A stretch of 64,000 bases of DNA, taken from NIC37A-2 sp050289625 (GTDB lineage Bacteria > Myxococcota_A > Polyangia > Polyangiales > Polyangiaceae). Shown one piece after another: positions 1 through 7,858 of this stretch. The stretch lies in contig JBNKGC010000003.1 of the NCBI GenBank assembly GCA_050289625.1, positions 20,369-84,368 on the forward strand. Direction: 5' to 3'. Position numbers and translations under genes: made by a program. Position 1 is the stretch's first letter; every line of letters starts with the position of its first letter. The notes under the pieces were generated by a model. The model was not told where the DNA came from. It searched no databases and saw nothing but the letters and a program-made list of their open reading frames with translations.

Positions 1-2
1 CC

Positions 3-44
3 GAGAGTGGCAGCAAAGCCTCCGCGGCGAAGAGCGAGGCCTGA
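3..44 (+). CDS. 3' end of an upstream gene (partial)
   Basis: The last 13 codons of a reading frame entering from the left edge end in TGA at 42-44, three bases before the exbD start. The visible tail is polar and rich in Ser, Ala and Lys. The tight spacing to an ExbD gene suggests an ExbB/TolQ or a second ExbD subunit, but that is inferred from position only; the tail carries no domain signal. Confidence 0.45.
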   Translation, partial: ESGSKASAAKSEA

Positions 45-47
45 GTC

Positions 48-500
48 ATGGCTGGTGGTGCCCAAAACGATGACGACGGTCTGATCTCGGGGATCAACGT
101 CACCCCGCTGGTCGACGTCGTCCTCGTGCTCCTCATCATCTTCATGGTGACGGCGCGGCTGATCCACTCCCAAGGCATGAAGATGGATCTGCCCCAGGCG
201 TCGAAAGGCGAGAGCATCCAAACCGTGTTCAGCGTCGAGCTCGGCGCGGACGGCAAAACCGTCGTCGACTCGGAAGAAGTCGCCGGAGACGGGGCAATCT
301 CCAAGCTCGCGAAAGCTGCGCGCGCCAAAAACGAAGATCTCCGCGCGGTCATCCGAGCCGACCGGAAGGTGGAGCACGGCCGCGTGATTCACGTCCTCGA
401 CCTGCTGAAGCAAGCGGGCGTGGCCAAGATCGCGTTCGCTGTGACGCCGGGCACCGAAAGCGCAGCACCGGAGGGTGAGGTTCAGCCGATCGAACAGTGA
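48..500 (+). CDS. exbD: ExbD/TolR family biopolymer transport protein
   Basis: This 150-residue inner-membrane protein is a subunit of a proton-driven energy-transducing complex (ExbB-ExbD or TolQ-TolR) that powers TonB/TolA-type periplasmic partners. A short cytoplasmic N-terminus leads into one transmembrane helix at about residues 13-37. That helix begins with the family motif NVTPLVDVV, so D23 is the expected proton-carrying aspartate. The rest is a small periplasmic domain with an acidic tail. Length matches the family. It follows an upstream frame by 3 bp and precedes a TonB-like gene by 30 bp, so the three probably form one operon. Confidence 0.92.
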   Translation: MAGGAQNDDDGLISGINVTPLVDVVLVLLIIFMVTARLIHSQGMKMDLPQASKGESIQTVFSVELGADGKTVVDSEEVAGDGAISKLAKAARAKNEDLRAVIRADRKVEHGRVIHVLDLLKQAGVAKIAFAVTPGTESAAPEGEVQPIEQ

Positions 501-530
501 TCGCGCTCGGAAAAGCCCACCGTCACGATC

Positions 531-1472
531 ATGTCAGGTAGCGAGTCGTCGAAGGACGCGGCGAAAGCCGCAGGCGTGCCGGCTCCGGCCTACCCGCCCC
601 TCGCCTCGTTCGATCGAGTCGAGCGACTGGGTCGGTCGGCGCACGGAGCAGCCGTGACGATGTGGCTCGTCGGATCCATCGCACTGCACGGCTGGCTTCC
701 CTTCGCGGCGAGTTCGCTTTTCGATCTCCAGGCCTTCGTCACGTCCATTCGCGCTCACGTCGACGAGCAGATCCGCATGGACTACGACATCGAGGTCGAC
801 GAAGAACCGGAGCCCGAGCCCGAGCCCGAGCCCGAGCCGGAACCCGAGCCGGAACCCGAACCGGAGCCCGAACCGGAGCCGGAGCCCGTGGAGGCCCCCG
901 AGCCCCCTCCCCAACCGGAACCGACCGAGCCGCCCCCGCCAACGGACGCGCCTCCTCCCGAACCTGCGCCGGCTGCCGCCGAGGCCGGTCAAGTGCTCAC
1001 CGCGGAAGCCGAGCCTGACGCTCCTCTCGATCTCACCGATGGATTCTTGAGCGGCACGGGAACTCGGTTCGCCGGGGGTGTCACCGCATCGCGCGGGACG
1101 TCCAAGACCGCAGTGCGTTCGGCGGCCGCCGCTCCCGAGGGCGTGCCCGGGGGTCGTGGCAAGGAGGCCCCGAAGCCCACCATCGACCTGTCGAAACCAG
1201 CGCGCCCACCGAGCGGCGGAAGCTGGAACTGCGCATGGCCGCCGGAGGCGGATGCCGAGCAGATCAATCAGGCGCTGGTTCGGATCATGGTGCTCGTCGG
1301 CGCCGATGGCAGACCGGAGAAGGTCACCGTACTGTCCGATCCTGGCAGCGGTTTCGGCCGCGCCGCGCGCAGCTGCGCCATGCGCCAGGGCGGCTACTCG
1401 CCGGGGATGGACCGCGATGGCCGGAAGATCCCGAAGACGACACCACCCTTCGTTGTGCGCTTTCAGCGCTGA
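531..1472 (+). CDS. TonB-like energy transducer with Glu-Pro repeat linker
   Basis: This 313-residue protein has a TonB/TolA layout. There is one membrane anchor at about residues 42-62 and then a long Glu-Pro spacer at about residues 89-150. The globular C-terminal part, about residues 230-313, contains RIMVLVGADGRPEKVTVLSDPG and ends in FVVRFQR, like TonB C-terminal or AgmX/PglI-type energy-transducer modules. It follows exbD directly, consistent with a partner of the proton-driven complex. The spacer is encoded by near-perfect GAGCCC hexanucleotides and is probably variable in length. A long open frame on the opposite strand is an artefact of this repeat. Whether it serves TonB-dependent uptake or a motility/secretion complex cannot be told from the sequence. 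Confidence 0.8.
   Translation: MSGSESSKDAAKAAGVPAPAYPPLASFDRVERLGRSAHGAAVTMWLVGSIALHGWLPFAASSLFDLQAFVTSIRAHVDEQIRMDYDIEVDEEPEPEPEPEPEPEPEPEPEPEPEPEPEPVEAPEPPPQPEPTEPPPPTDAPPPEPAPAAAEAGQVLTAEAEPDAPLDLTDGFLSGTGTRFAGGVTASRGTSKTAVRSAAAAPEGVPGGRGKEAPKPTIDLSKPARPPSGGSWNCAWPPEADAEQINQALVRIMVLVGADGRPEKVTVLSDPGSGFGRAARSCAMRQGGYSPGMDRDGRKIPKTTPPFVVRFQR
803..890 (+). repeat. GAGCCC/GAACCG hexanucleotide array
   Basis: About fourteen consecutive six-base units (GAGCCC with GAGCCG, GAACCC and GAACCG variants) encode the Glu-Pro spacer of the TonB-like protein. Because the unit is two codons, gain or loss of units keeps the reading frame, so the spacer can change length without breaking the gene. Confidence 0.85.
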
Positions 1473-1546
1473 AAGATCCACGCTCGAGGCGCAAAAGGTG
1501 CAATTTCCTTCTTGAATCGCGACAGCGCCGACTAGAGTGCCGACAG

Positions 1547-2011
1547 ATGACGGATCGCCTCGAGCAGCTCTCCGCGATCACGCTGTTCGCCGGACTCAAG
1601 CCAGCGGCCTTGGAGCTCGTCGCCCAGGTGGCGACGGAGGAGACGCACGCCCGAGGCACCAAGATCTTTCGCCACGGTGAGCCGGGCGACAAGCTCTACC
1701 TGATTCTCGAGGGCAAGGTCCGAATCAGTCGGGAAGTGCCCGGGATGGGGGAGGAAGCGCTCGTCGTCCTCGGGCCCGGGCAGGTGTTCGGTGAAATGGC
1801 GCTCCTCGACGAGTCGCCGCGTTCGGCTGACGCCAACGTCCACGAAACGTGCCGCGTCCTGGCGATCCCCAAGGACGGCTTCGACGATCTCCTGTTCCTG
1901 TACAAAGATCTCGCCTACGAGGTGCTCTGGAGCATCGTCCGCATGCTGGCGGAGCGTCTGCGCGAGACCAACGACAAGCTCACCTTCCTGTCGACGAGCA
2001 ACAAGTTCTGA
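1547..2011 (+). CDS. Cyclic nucleotide-binding domain protein
   Basis: This 154-residue protein is almost entirely one CAP-ED (cNMP-binding) domain at about residues 10-125. The phosphate-binding cassette GEMALLDESPRSA keeps the Glu and Arg that contact cAMP or cGMP. A helical tail of about 25 residues follows and there is no helix-turn-helix, so it is not a Crp-type transcription factor by itself; it may regulate a partner protein. The ATG at 1547 was chosen because the domain begins right after it; an in-frame extension to 1235 would run through the end of the TonB-like gene. A 383-bp non-coding gap follows. Confidence 0.82.
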   Translation: MTDRLEQLSAITLFAGLKPAALELVAQVATEETHARGTKIFRHGEPGDKLYLILEGKVRISREVPGMGEEALVVLGPGQVFGEMALLDESPRSADANVHETCRVLAIPKDGFDDLLFLYKDLAYEVLWSIVRMLAERLRETNDKLTFLSTSNKF

Positions 2012-2329
2012 CGCTGCTTCTCTTGGGAAGGCTGGCACTCGGCGTACTCCAACTCGCGACTTGCGGTTGGGATACAGCGGTTCAGCACTTCGCAACGTTC
2101 ACGGGCCCAGCGTTCAGCGACGTCATCCGAGCACCCTGCAGCACAACGCAAAAACGGCGGCACTGCTCGGCAGGCCGAGCGCCGTTCGCCGCCCCCTGGG
2201 CAAGGTGCCCTCCGCGTCCTGGCGAGGCGAGCGGGCGCGCGCCCCCGCTGCGCGCGCCCCTTTCGAATGCTTCGACCACTTCAATCAGAGGCCGTACATA
2301 AGGCTACGGATTCACAGAGGAACTTTTGC

Positions 2330-2346
2330 TCACCTGACCCAGGTGA
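2330..2346 (+). promoter_or_regulatory. Perfect inverted repeat upstream of lexA
   Basis: TCACCTG and CAGGTGA form perfect 7-bp arms around a 3-bp spacer, 11 bp upstream of the putative -35 of lexA. The size fits a dimeric transcription-factor site. It does not look like a LexA box, so a second regulator is possible. Confidence 0.45.
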
Positions 2347-2356
2347 CCCACATTAT

Positions 2357-2385
2357 TTGACGGCCTGACACCCGTTCAGTAGGCT
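2357..2385 (+). promoter_or_regulatory. Putative lexA promoter with embedded operator
   Basis: TTGACG (2357-2362) and TAGGCT (2380-2385) are separated by exactly 17 bp and fit a housekeeping promoter. Between them, 2365-2379 reads CTGA-N7-TCAG and ends in GTTCAG, which resembles one half of the LexA box described for Myxococcus. A repressor bound there would block the promoter, the usual autoregulation of lexA. If correct, transcription begins only a few bases before the ATG, giving an almost leaderless mRNA. Confidence 0.5.
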
Positions 2386-2394
2386 TTTCATGCG

Positions 2395-3033
2395 ATGCAG
2401 GGTCTCACCAAGCGCCAAGAGCAGACGCTCGACTTCATCCGCTTGTCGATTCGCGAGCGAGGCTACCCGCCCACGCTCCGGGAGATCGGTGAGCACATGG
2501 GCATTCGCTCCACGAATGGAGTGAACGACCATCTGCGTGCTCTCGAACGGAAGGGGTACCTGCGCCGTGAAGACATGAAGAGCCGCGCTCTTCGTTTGGT
2601 GGACGAGCCTGCGTCGGAGCCGGTGGCCGAGTCCGGCGAGGACGTCGTGGAAGTTCAGGTGTTGGGGCGCGTTGCCGCAGGCCTGCCCCTTCTCGCCGAA
2701 GAGAACGTAATCGACACGGTCCACGTCGACAAGATGATGGTTCGTGGAAGTCGAGAGGTTTTTGGCCTCCGGGTGGCCGGTGACTCGATGATCGACGCGG
2801 GCATCCTGAGCGGCGACTACATCTTCGTGCGCAAGCAGTCGACCGCCGACCGCGGGGACATCGTCGTGGCATTGATTGGTGACGAGGCCACGGTGAAGCA
2901 CTACTACCCCGAGAAGGACTACATCCGGTTTCAACCGGCCAACTCGCAGATGGCGCCGATCTTGGTGCGCGCCTCGGACTTCCGCTCCACCATGCTGCTC
3001 GGCAAGGTCGTCGGCGTCTATCGTCGTCTCTGA
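2395..3033 (+). CDS. lexA: LexA SOS repressor
   Basis: The 212-residue protein represses DNA-damage-response genes and self-cleaves when activated RecA is present. Residues 1-65 are the winged-helix DNA-binding domain, starting with the typical LTKRQEQTLDFI. The cleavage site is A95-G96 in GRVAAGLP. The catalytic dyad is S131 (GDSMID) and K168 (ATVKHYY) in a complete S24 peptidase domain at about residues 90-210. Length is normal for the family. It stands alone, with non-coding DNA on both sides and a putative operator upstream. The ATG at 2395 was preferred over an out-of-frame ATG at 2390. Confidence 0.97.
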   Translation: MQGLTKRQEQTLDFIRLSIRERGYPPTLREIGEHMGIRSTNGVNDHLRALERKGYLRREDMKSRALRLVDEPASEPVAESGEDVVEVQVLGRVAAGLPLLAEENVIDTVHVDKMMVRGSREVFGLRVAGDSMIDAGILSGDYIFVRKQSTADRGDIVVALIGDEATVKHYYPEKDYIRFQPANSQMAPILVRASDFRSTMLLGKVVGVYRRL

Positions 3034-3145
3034 GTCGACGTTCCAGCTGGACCCGCTCCAAAAGTCGCCTGCCAGCGCCTTCGCCAACGGACGTGAGGTC
3101 GTGCGCTCAAATTTCCCACTGCTTTGCGCGGGGTGCGCTGAGGCA

Positions 3146-3157
3146 GGGAAATTTCCC
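3146..3157. repeat. 12-bp perfect palindrome with partial repeat
   Basis: GGGAAATTTCCC is a perfect 12-bp palindrome in the 300-bp gap between lexA and the next lipoprotein gene. Part of it (AAATTTCCCA) also occurs at 3109-3118, 40 bp to the left. The AT-rich core in GC-rich DNA and the even spacing suggest a protein-binding site. I see no other feature in the gap. Confidence 0.4.
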
Positions 3158-3333
3158 AGCGGTTTCGACGCGACGCGCGAAACCTGGGTCTTCGCAGTCC
3201 GGCCCGCGACCCCGGATTTTGCTCACCGAAGTGCACCCGCACTGAAACCGCTGTTGACGCGATCCACAGCCGATTGGTAGCGTTCAGCGCGGTTTTTCAG
3301 CAACCGGAAACCGGCGTGCTGAGCGAGCGAGCA

Positions 3334-3651
3334 GTGAACTTGAAGCTCTTCCGACTTGCTTTGATCCCAATCGGCATTCTCTCCGTGACCCTCCTTCCGG
3401 GTTGCGGAAACGCCATGTACGCCATCAACGCGAGCTCTGCGCAGACTCGCCTCGAGGAGGCCAAGCAGCTCGGGGCGGAGGAACTCGCTCCTTACGAGTA
3501 TTACTACGCGAAGGCTCACCTGGAGAAAGCGGCCCAGGAGGCCGCCCAGGCGGAATACGGCCACGCAACGGACTTGGCCGCCGTTAGCGAATCCTATGCG
3601 AAAAAGGCGATTCGCCTGAGTCGCGAGGCACGACGAGGAGCAGGTCGATGA
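3334..3651 (+). CDS. Small lipoprotein, DUF4398-like
   Basis: This 105-residue exported lipoprotein is translated from GTG 3334. A signal peptide of about 22 residues ends in the lipobox LLPGC. The mature part is a helical, Ala/Glu-rich segment (AYEYYYAKAHLEKAAQEAAQA pattern) like the DUF4398 helical hairpin that often precedes OmpA-type proteins. Its stop overlaps the ATG of the OmpA gene by 4 bp, so the products are probably made together in the cell envelope. An upstream in-frame start at 3274 would add 20 residues before the signal peptide and is less likely. Confidence 0.75.
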   Translation: MNLKLFRLALIPIGILSVTLLPGCGNAMYAINASSAQTRLEEAKQLGAEELAPYEYYYAKAHLEKAAQEAAQAEYGHATDLAAVSESYAKKAIRLSREARRGAGR

Positions 3652-4787
3652 GGCAGCGGTTCCTCGCTGGGCTCCTCGTAGCCGTCACTGCTCTTGGTGC
3701 TGGATGCAATCAGGGGCCCAAGCTGCGCGGACAGATCGCTGGTCTGCAACAGCTTGCGGAACAGGCTGAGCGGAACGGTGCGATTCGCTGCGCCCCGCGT
3801 GAGCTCGCCATGGCGCAATCTCACCTGCGCTTCGCCGAGCTGGAGCTCGAACAGGGCTCGGTGAGTAGCGCGCGCGAGCACCTGGCCCTCGCCGAGGTCA
3901 ACGCGCGTTCCGCCAACGATCTCTCCCCTCCCGAGTTCTGCACCGAGCGTGAGTTCGTCGAGGTGGCCCCCGCCCCCAAACCCGCGCCCGGAGATCAGGA
4001 TGGGGACGGCTTTCTCGATCCTGACGACGGGTGTGTGGAGCAGCCGGAGAACTTCAACGGCTTCGAAGATCTCGACGGATGTCCTGACGATCCGGATACG
4101 GACGGCGATGGACTGCTCGACTCGATCGATGCTTGCGTCCTCGAGCCCGAGGACGTCGATCAGTACCTCGATGAAGACGGCTGCCCGGAGCTCGACAACG
4201 ACCTCGATGGCATCCTCGACGTTAGCGACAAGTGCCCGCTCGATGCCGAAGATCCGGACGGCTACGAGGACCAGGACGGCTGTCCCGATCTCGACAACGA
4301 CGGCGACGAAGTTCCCGACCTGACCGATCAGTGTCCGAACACGCCCGGCGAGAAGGACAAAGAGCCGCTCGGTTGTCCTGCGAAGCCCGCGCTCGTCGTC
4401 GTGACCGACTGCGAAGTGAAGATCACCCAGCAGATCCACTTCGAATACAACAAGGCGAAGATCCGACCCATCAGCTACAACGTTCTCGATGCCGTGGTCG
4501 AAGTTCTGGAAAAGAACTCATCGATCAAGCTCGAGGTGCAGGGTCACACCGACAACCGCGGCAGCGCGAGCTACAACCAAGGGCTCAGCGAGCGTCGGGC
4601 AAACTCCGTTCTCCAGTACCTCGTCTCCCACGGCGTTTCGCCGGATCGGTTGACGGCGCAGGGCTATGGCTTCGAGCGACCTTTGGTGCCCAACACCTCG
4701 GATCGCAATCGCGCACTGAACCGACGCGTTCAGTTCGTGCGCACCGAAGGCGCCAAGGAGGGTTGCCCGGCATCCGGTAGCAACTGA
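3648..4787 (+). CDS. OmpA-family lipoprotein with thrombospondin type-3 repeats
   Basis: This 379-residue outer-membrane lipoprotein probably tethers the outer membrane to peptidoglycan. The lipobox is LGAGC (Cys20). Residues 25-100 are helical and DUF4398-like. Residues 112-240 hold several Ca-binding TSP3-type repeats such as DQDGDGFLDPDDGC and DTDGDGLLDSIDAC. The C-terminal OmpA domain, about residues 255-370, has the peptidoglycan-binding signature GHTDNRGSASYNQGLSERRA. It is translationally coupled to the preceding small lipoprotein and followed 99 bp later by another envelope protein gene. Confidence 0.92.
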   Translation: MRQRFLAGLLVAVTALGAGCNQGPKLRGQIAGLQQLAEQAERNGAIRCAPRELAMAQSHLRFAELELEQGSVSSAREHLALAEVNARSANDLSPPEFCTEREFVEVAPAPKPAPGDQDGDGFLDPDDGCVEQPENFNGFEDLDGCPDDPDTDGDGLLDSIDACVLEPEDVDQYLDEDGCPELDNDLDGILDVSDKCPLDAEDPDGYEDQDGCPDLDNDGDEVPDLTDQCPNTPGEKDKEPLGCPAKPALVVVTDCEVKITQQIHFEYNKAKIRPISYNVLDAVVEVLEKNSSIKLEVQGHTDNRGSASYNQGLSERRANSVLQYLVSHGVSPDRLTAQGYGFERPLVPNTSDRNRALNRRVQFVRTEGAKEGCPASGSN

Positions 4788-4886
4788 TCCCAAGCCCTTC
4801 GCAAACATCCGACTCATCCCTCCCTCGCCAAAACTTCGGCGAGGCCTCACCCCCCAAGCGATCGTCGCGTCCCGGAGGACCACCAA

Positions 4887-6671
4887 GTGCAAAGCCGACT
4901 GATACCCAGGCTCATGGCCGTCTTGCTCGTCGGGCTCTTCTCCCTTCCCGCCCTCGCGCAGTACACCAAGGACAAGGCCGCCAATCAGAAGATCGACGAG
5001 GCCATCAATCAGCACTATCTGATGATGGAGCTCGACAAAGCCGAGGCCATTTTGACCGGCGTCGTGCAGGCGTGCGCGGACAAGTGCAGCCCCCAGACCA
5101 AAGCCAAGGCTTGGATGTACGTCGGCATCGTGCGCGGCAGCGGCAGAGGTGACCAGGCAGGTGCCGGAGAGGCATTCGCAACTGCCAAGGCCTTCGATCC
5201 GGGAGTCCAGCTCGACGCTGCCATCGCCACGCCCGAGACGAAGGCCACCTTCGATGCCACGGGGGGAGGCTCAGCCGCAGCCCCGGCGGAAACACCCGTT
5301 GCTACTGCGCCAGCCGCAGCCGAGGCGGTCCCGGGGGACATGGACTGCACGCCTACGGTCCGCGAGCTCGAAACGAACCGCCCCTTGCCCGTGAGCTGCA
5401 CCACGACCGAGGAGGACGCCACGGTCGTGGTGCTCCACTTCCAGGAGTTTGGGGCGAGCGACTGGAGCAAGATCACCATGAAGAAGGCGGGCGAGTTCTG
5501 GCAGGCGGAGATCCCCTGCTCGGCAACCGCCACGGCCGGTCCCCTGTCGTGGTTCGTCACGGCCGAGGACTCGGATGGGGAGCTCTGGGACAGTCTCGGG
5601 AGCCGCAACCAGCCCGTGGTGATGGACGTGAAGGCGCAGGTCGCCTCGGCCCCTCCGTCCTTCCCGGGCCAGGAGGCTCCGGTGAAGTGCGCGAGTGCTT
5701 CAGCGGCGGACTGCCCCCCCGACTTCCCGGGTTGCGACACGGGTGCGCAGCAGTGCGGTGACAAGGACTGGGGCGCGAGCTGCAACAACTCCACCGAGTG
5801 CAAGTGCGGACTCCTTTGCGTGGACGGTGCGTGCGAAACCGCCCCGAGCTGCGACACCGACAGCGACTGCGAAAGCGGAGCCTGCGTCGGTGGCTACTGC
5901 TCCGCTCCGGGCGGCGAGGTTGAAGCTCCAACCGGTCCCTACAAAAAGAACTGGCTCGGCATCGACGTCGGGTACGACCTCGCCATCTTCGGTGGTACGG
6001 ACGTCTGCTACAGCGGCACCCAGGACGCACAGCACTTCAAGTGCTTCACCGGGGACCAAGCCTACCCGCTGCGTAACCCCGACACGGGCGACGCCGTCGA
6101 GAATCCGTACCCGGGCACGGGCATCGGTACGGGTGTCGCTCCTGCCGGCATTCGCATCATGCTCGCCTATGAGTATGCAATGAGCCCGAACTTCACGTTG
6201 GGCGCACGAGCTGGCTATGCCATCAATGGCGCGCCGGAAGACTTCTTCCCCATCCACGGCGAATTGCGCGCGAGCTACTACTTCGGTAGCGGCCTTTCGG
6301 GGAGCGGTATCCGCCCGTACGTGTTCGCAGGCGGCGGTGTCGCCCAGGTGGACGGCAAGGTGTCGGCGGACGTGCTGAACTGCCCGCTCGGAGAGTTCGG
6401 CACATGGAATCCGGGTACCGGAACAACCGACCGTTGCGACCCGAATGCGACCGATCCGTCGGTGCGTCCCGAGCTCGAAGCCGACAGCCGGCAAAACCTG
6501 ACGGTCGACGTATACAAGCAAATGGGCATCGGCTTCGTCGCTGTCGGCGGCGGCATGGTGTTCGCGTTCACGGACAATCTGGGCATCAAGGCGAACGTCA
6601 ACGGAATGGTGATGTTGCCCAAGACCGGGTTCGTCATCGAACCTTCTCTCGGCTTCGTCTACGGTCTCTGA
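4887..6671 (+). CDS. Cys-rich outer-membrane beta-barrel protein, unknown
   Basis: This 594-residue exported protein is of unknown function. The GTG start at 4887 is supported by GGAGG eight bases upstream. A signal peptide ends at about LPALAQ. An N-terminal helical region (about 25-120) resembles a TPR-like tally domain and is followed by an Ala/Pro linker. A domain at about 155-255 is beta-rich, and about 270-345 is Cys-rich with EGF/dickkopf-like spacing (DCPPDFPGC, CNNSTECKCGLLC, CDTDSDCESGAC). The last 240 residues read like an outer-membrane beta-barrel (alternating aromatic and Gly strands, ending FVIEPSLGFVYGL). It follows the OmpA lipoprotein and ends at a strong terminator. Confidence 0.75.
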   Translation: MQSRLIPRLMAVLLVGLFSLPALAQYTKDKAANQKIDEAINQHYLMMELDKAEAILTGVVQACADKCSPQTKAKAWMYVGIVRGSGRGDQAGAGEAFATAKAFDPGVQLDAAIATPETKATFDATGGGSAAAPAETPVATAPAAAEAVPGDMDCTPTVRELETNRPLPVSCTTTEEDATVVVLHFQEFGASDWSKITMKKAGEFWQAEIPCSATATAGPLSWFVTAEDSDGELWDSLGSRNQPVVMDVKAQVASAPPSFPGQEAPVKCASASAADCPPDFPGCDTGAQQCGDKDWGASCNNSTECKCGLLCVDGACETAPSCDTDSDCESGACVGGYCSAPGGEVEAPTGPYKKNWLGIDVGYDLAIFGGTDVCYSGTQDAQHFKCFTGDQAYPLRNPDTGDAVENPYPGTGIGTGVAPAGIRIMLAYEYAMSPNFTLGARAGYAINGAPEDFFPIHGELRASYYFGSGLSGSGIRPYVFAGGGVAQVDGKVSADVLNCPLGEFGTWNPGTGTTDRCDPNATDPSVRPELEADSRQNLTVDVYKQMGIGFVAVGGGMVFAFTDNLGIKANVNGMVMLPKTGFVIEPSLGFVYGL

Positions 6672-6685
6672 GCGAACCGAGAGTT

Positions 6686-6730
6686 GCAGAAAGGCGCGCC
6701 GGAATCCCCGGTCGCGCCTTTCTGCATTTT
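6686..6730 (+). terminator. Rho-independent terminator
   Basis: A perfect 13-bp stem (GCAGAAAGGCGCG at 6686-6698 pairing with 6713-6725), a 14-nt loop and a following ATTTT lie 14 bp after the stop of the Cys-rich outer-membrane protein. It ends the plus-strand envelope operon. Confidence 0.88.
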
Positions 6731-6849
6731 GTGAAGTGGGCAGAGGCTCCTCGCTTCGGTTTCCTGCCTCTCCGGGAGGAGAGTCTCTGCCGCGAGGCGC
6801 AAAAGCACCTCTCCCGCCTGGGGAGCGGAGCGTGAACTATCGCGCTACG

Positions 6850-7830
6850 TCACTTCTTCGGGATCGGGCGCCCCATTTGCCGTAGGACCGCTTGGAGGTC
6901 GCTCCAGACGTCCCGCTTCGCTGCAGGGTTCCGCAGCAGGTACGCGGGGTGAAAGGTCGGCATGACGGCGATCTTGCCGCGGTAGAGCCGCATCCGCCCG
7001 CGCATCTTCGTGATGCCCCCCGTCGTACCGAAGAGCCCCTGGACCGCCGTGGCTCCGAGGGCCACGATGACCTCGGGATCGACGAGCTCGATCTGCTCCT
7101 TCAGATACGGCATGCAAGCCGCCATCTCGTCGGGATCCGGTTTGCGGTTCTCCGGCGGGCGGCACTTGACGATGTTGCAGACGTACACTTCGTCTCGGGA
7201 AAACCCCATGGCGGCGATCATCTTGTCCAGGAGCTGCCCCGCCTTGCCGACGAAGGGCTCGCCCTGGGCGTCCTCGTCGGCGCCCGGCCCCTCGCCGATG
7301 AAGCAAAGCCGGGCGGAGCCGTTGCCGCGCGCGAACACCGTTTGAGTTCGAGCGGCGTGCAAGCCGCACTTCGTGCAGGAGCTCACTTCATTCTGCAACA
7401 CGGCGAGGCGCGCTCGCCCCTCGCGTGTCGGACCACGACCGCCTCCGGCCGCGGGTGCGTCGGAAGCGAGCCGGGCCACCGATAGCTCCGGCTCTTCGTC
7501 TCGGCGCAGGCGAGGGACGCTTTCCGAATGCGCGGGAGCCCCGCCGGCAGAATGGGCTCGCTGAGTTGGCTCGGCGGAGGTTCGCCCGGGCCCTCGGGGA
7601 CGAGCAGACGTCGCGGGCGGGGCATCGGCCGCCGTCCACGCCTCCTCGGGCAGCTCGTGACGAGCGGTGCGCAGCGCTTCGCTGGCGACGCCGAGCCCAT
7701 CCGCACCGCTCTCCCTCAGCCACTCGACGTGCGCCAGGAGCGCCGCCGTGAGCTCGGAGAGCTCTTCGCGGAGATCGGGCTCGACCTCGGGGGATTCCGG
7801 GTCGTGATTCGAGGGGGGCGTCTCCGTCAC
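6850..7830 (-). CDS. Uracil-DNA glycosylase, family 4 (4Fe-4S)
   Basis: The enzyme removes uracil from DNA to start base-excision repair. The catalytic domain is at about residues 145-326. It has four cysteines spaced for a 4Fe-4S cluster (C152 and C155 in CTKCGLH, C223 in NIVKCRPP, C239), the active-site motif GEGPGADEDAQGEPFVG and the distal FHPAYLLRNP. A Pro/Ala-rich N-terminal extension of about 140 residues is unusual and probably disordered. The start is GTG 7830, preceded by AGGAGG at optimal spacing; a longer frame to 7893 would overlap trxB. It follows trxB by 28 bp on the same strand. Confidence 0.93.
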   Translation of the reverse strand: MTETPPSNHDPESPEVEPDLREELSELTAALLAHVEWLRESGADGLGVASEALRTARHELPEEAWTAADAPPATSARPRGPGRTSAEPTQRAHSAGGAPAHSESVPRLRRDEEPELSVARLASDAPAAGGGRGPTREGRARLAVLQNEVSSCTKCGLHAARTQTVFARGNGSARLCFIGEGPGADEDAQGEPFVGKAGQLLDKMIAAMGFSRDEVYVCNIVKCRPPENRKPDPDEMAACMPYLKEQIELVDPEVIVALGATAVQGLFGTTGGITKMRGRMRLYRGKIAVMPTFHPAYLLRNPAAKRDVWSDLQAVLRQMGRPIPKK

Positions 7831-7858
7831 GAGTCCTCCTGAATCACCCCGAGCCGAC

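Larger units (their letters stand above)
2012..2394. other. Intergenic region upstream of lexA
   Basis: This 383-bp gap has no open frame with family signal. Its right end carries the lexA control region described separately: a perfect 7-bp inverted repeat and a sigma-70-like promoter with an embedded CTGA/TCAG palindrome. I see nothing definite in the left 300 bp. Confidence 0.6.

Noticed and set aside
534..1481. Minus-strand frame with Gly/Leu/Arg repeats
   Set aside because: It is the complement of the Glu-Pro hexanucleotide array of the TonB-like gene.
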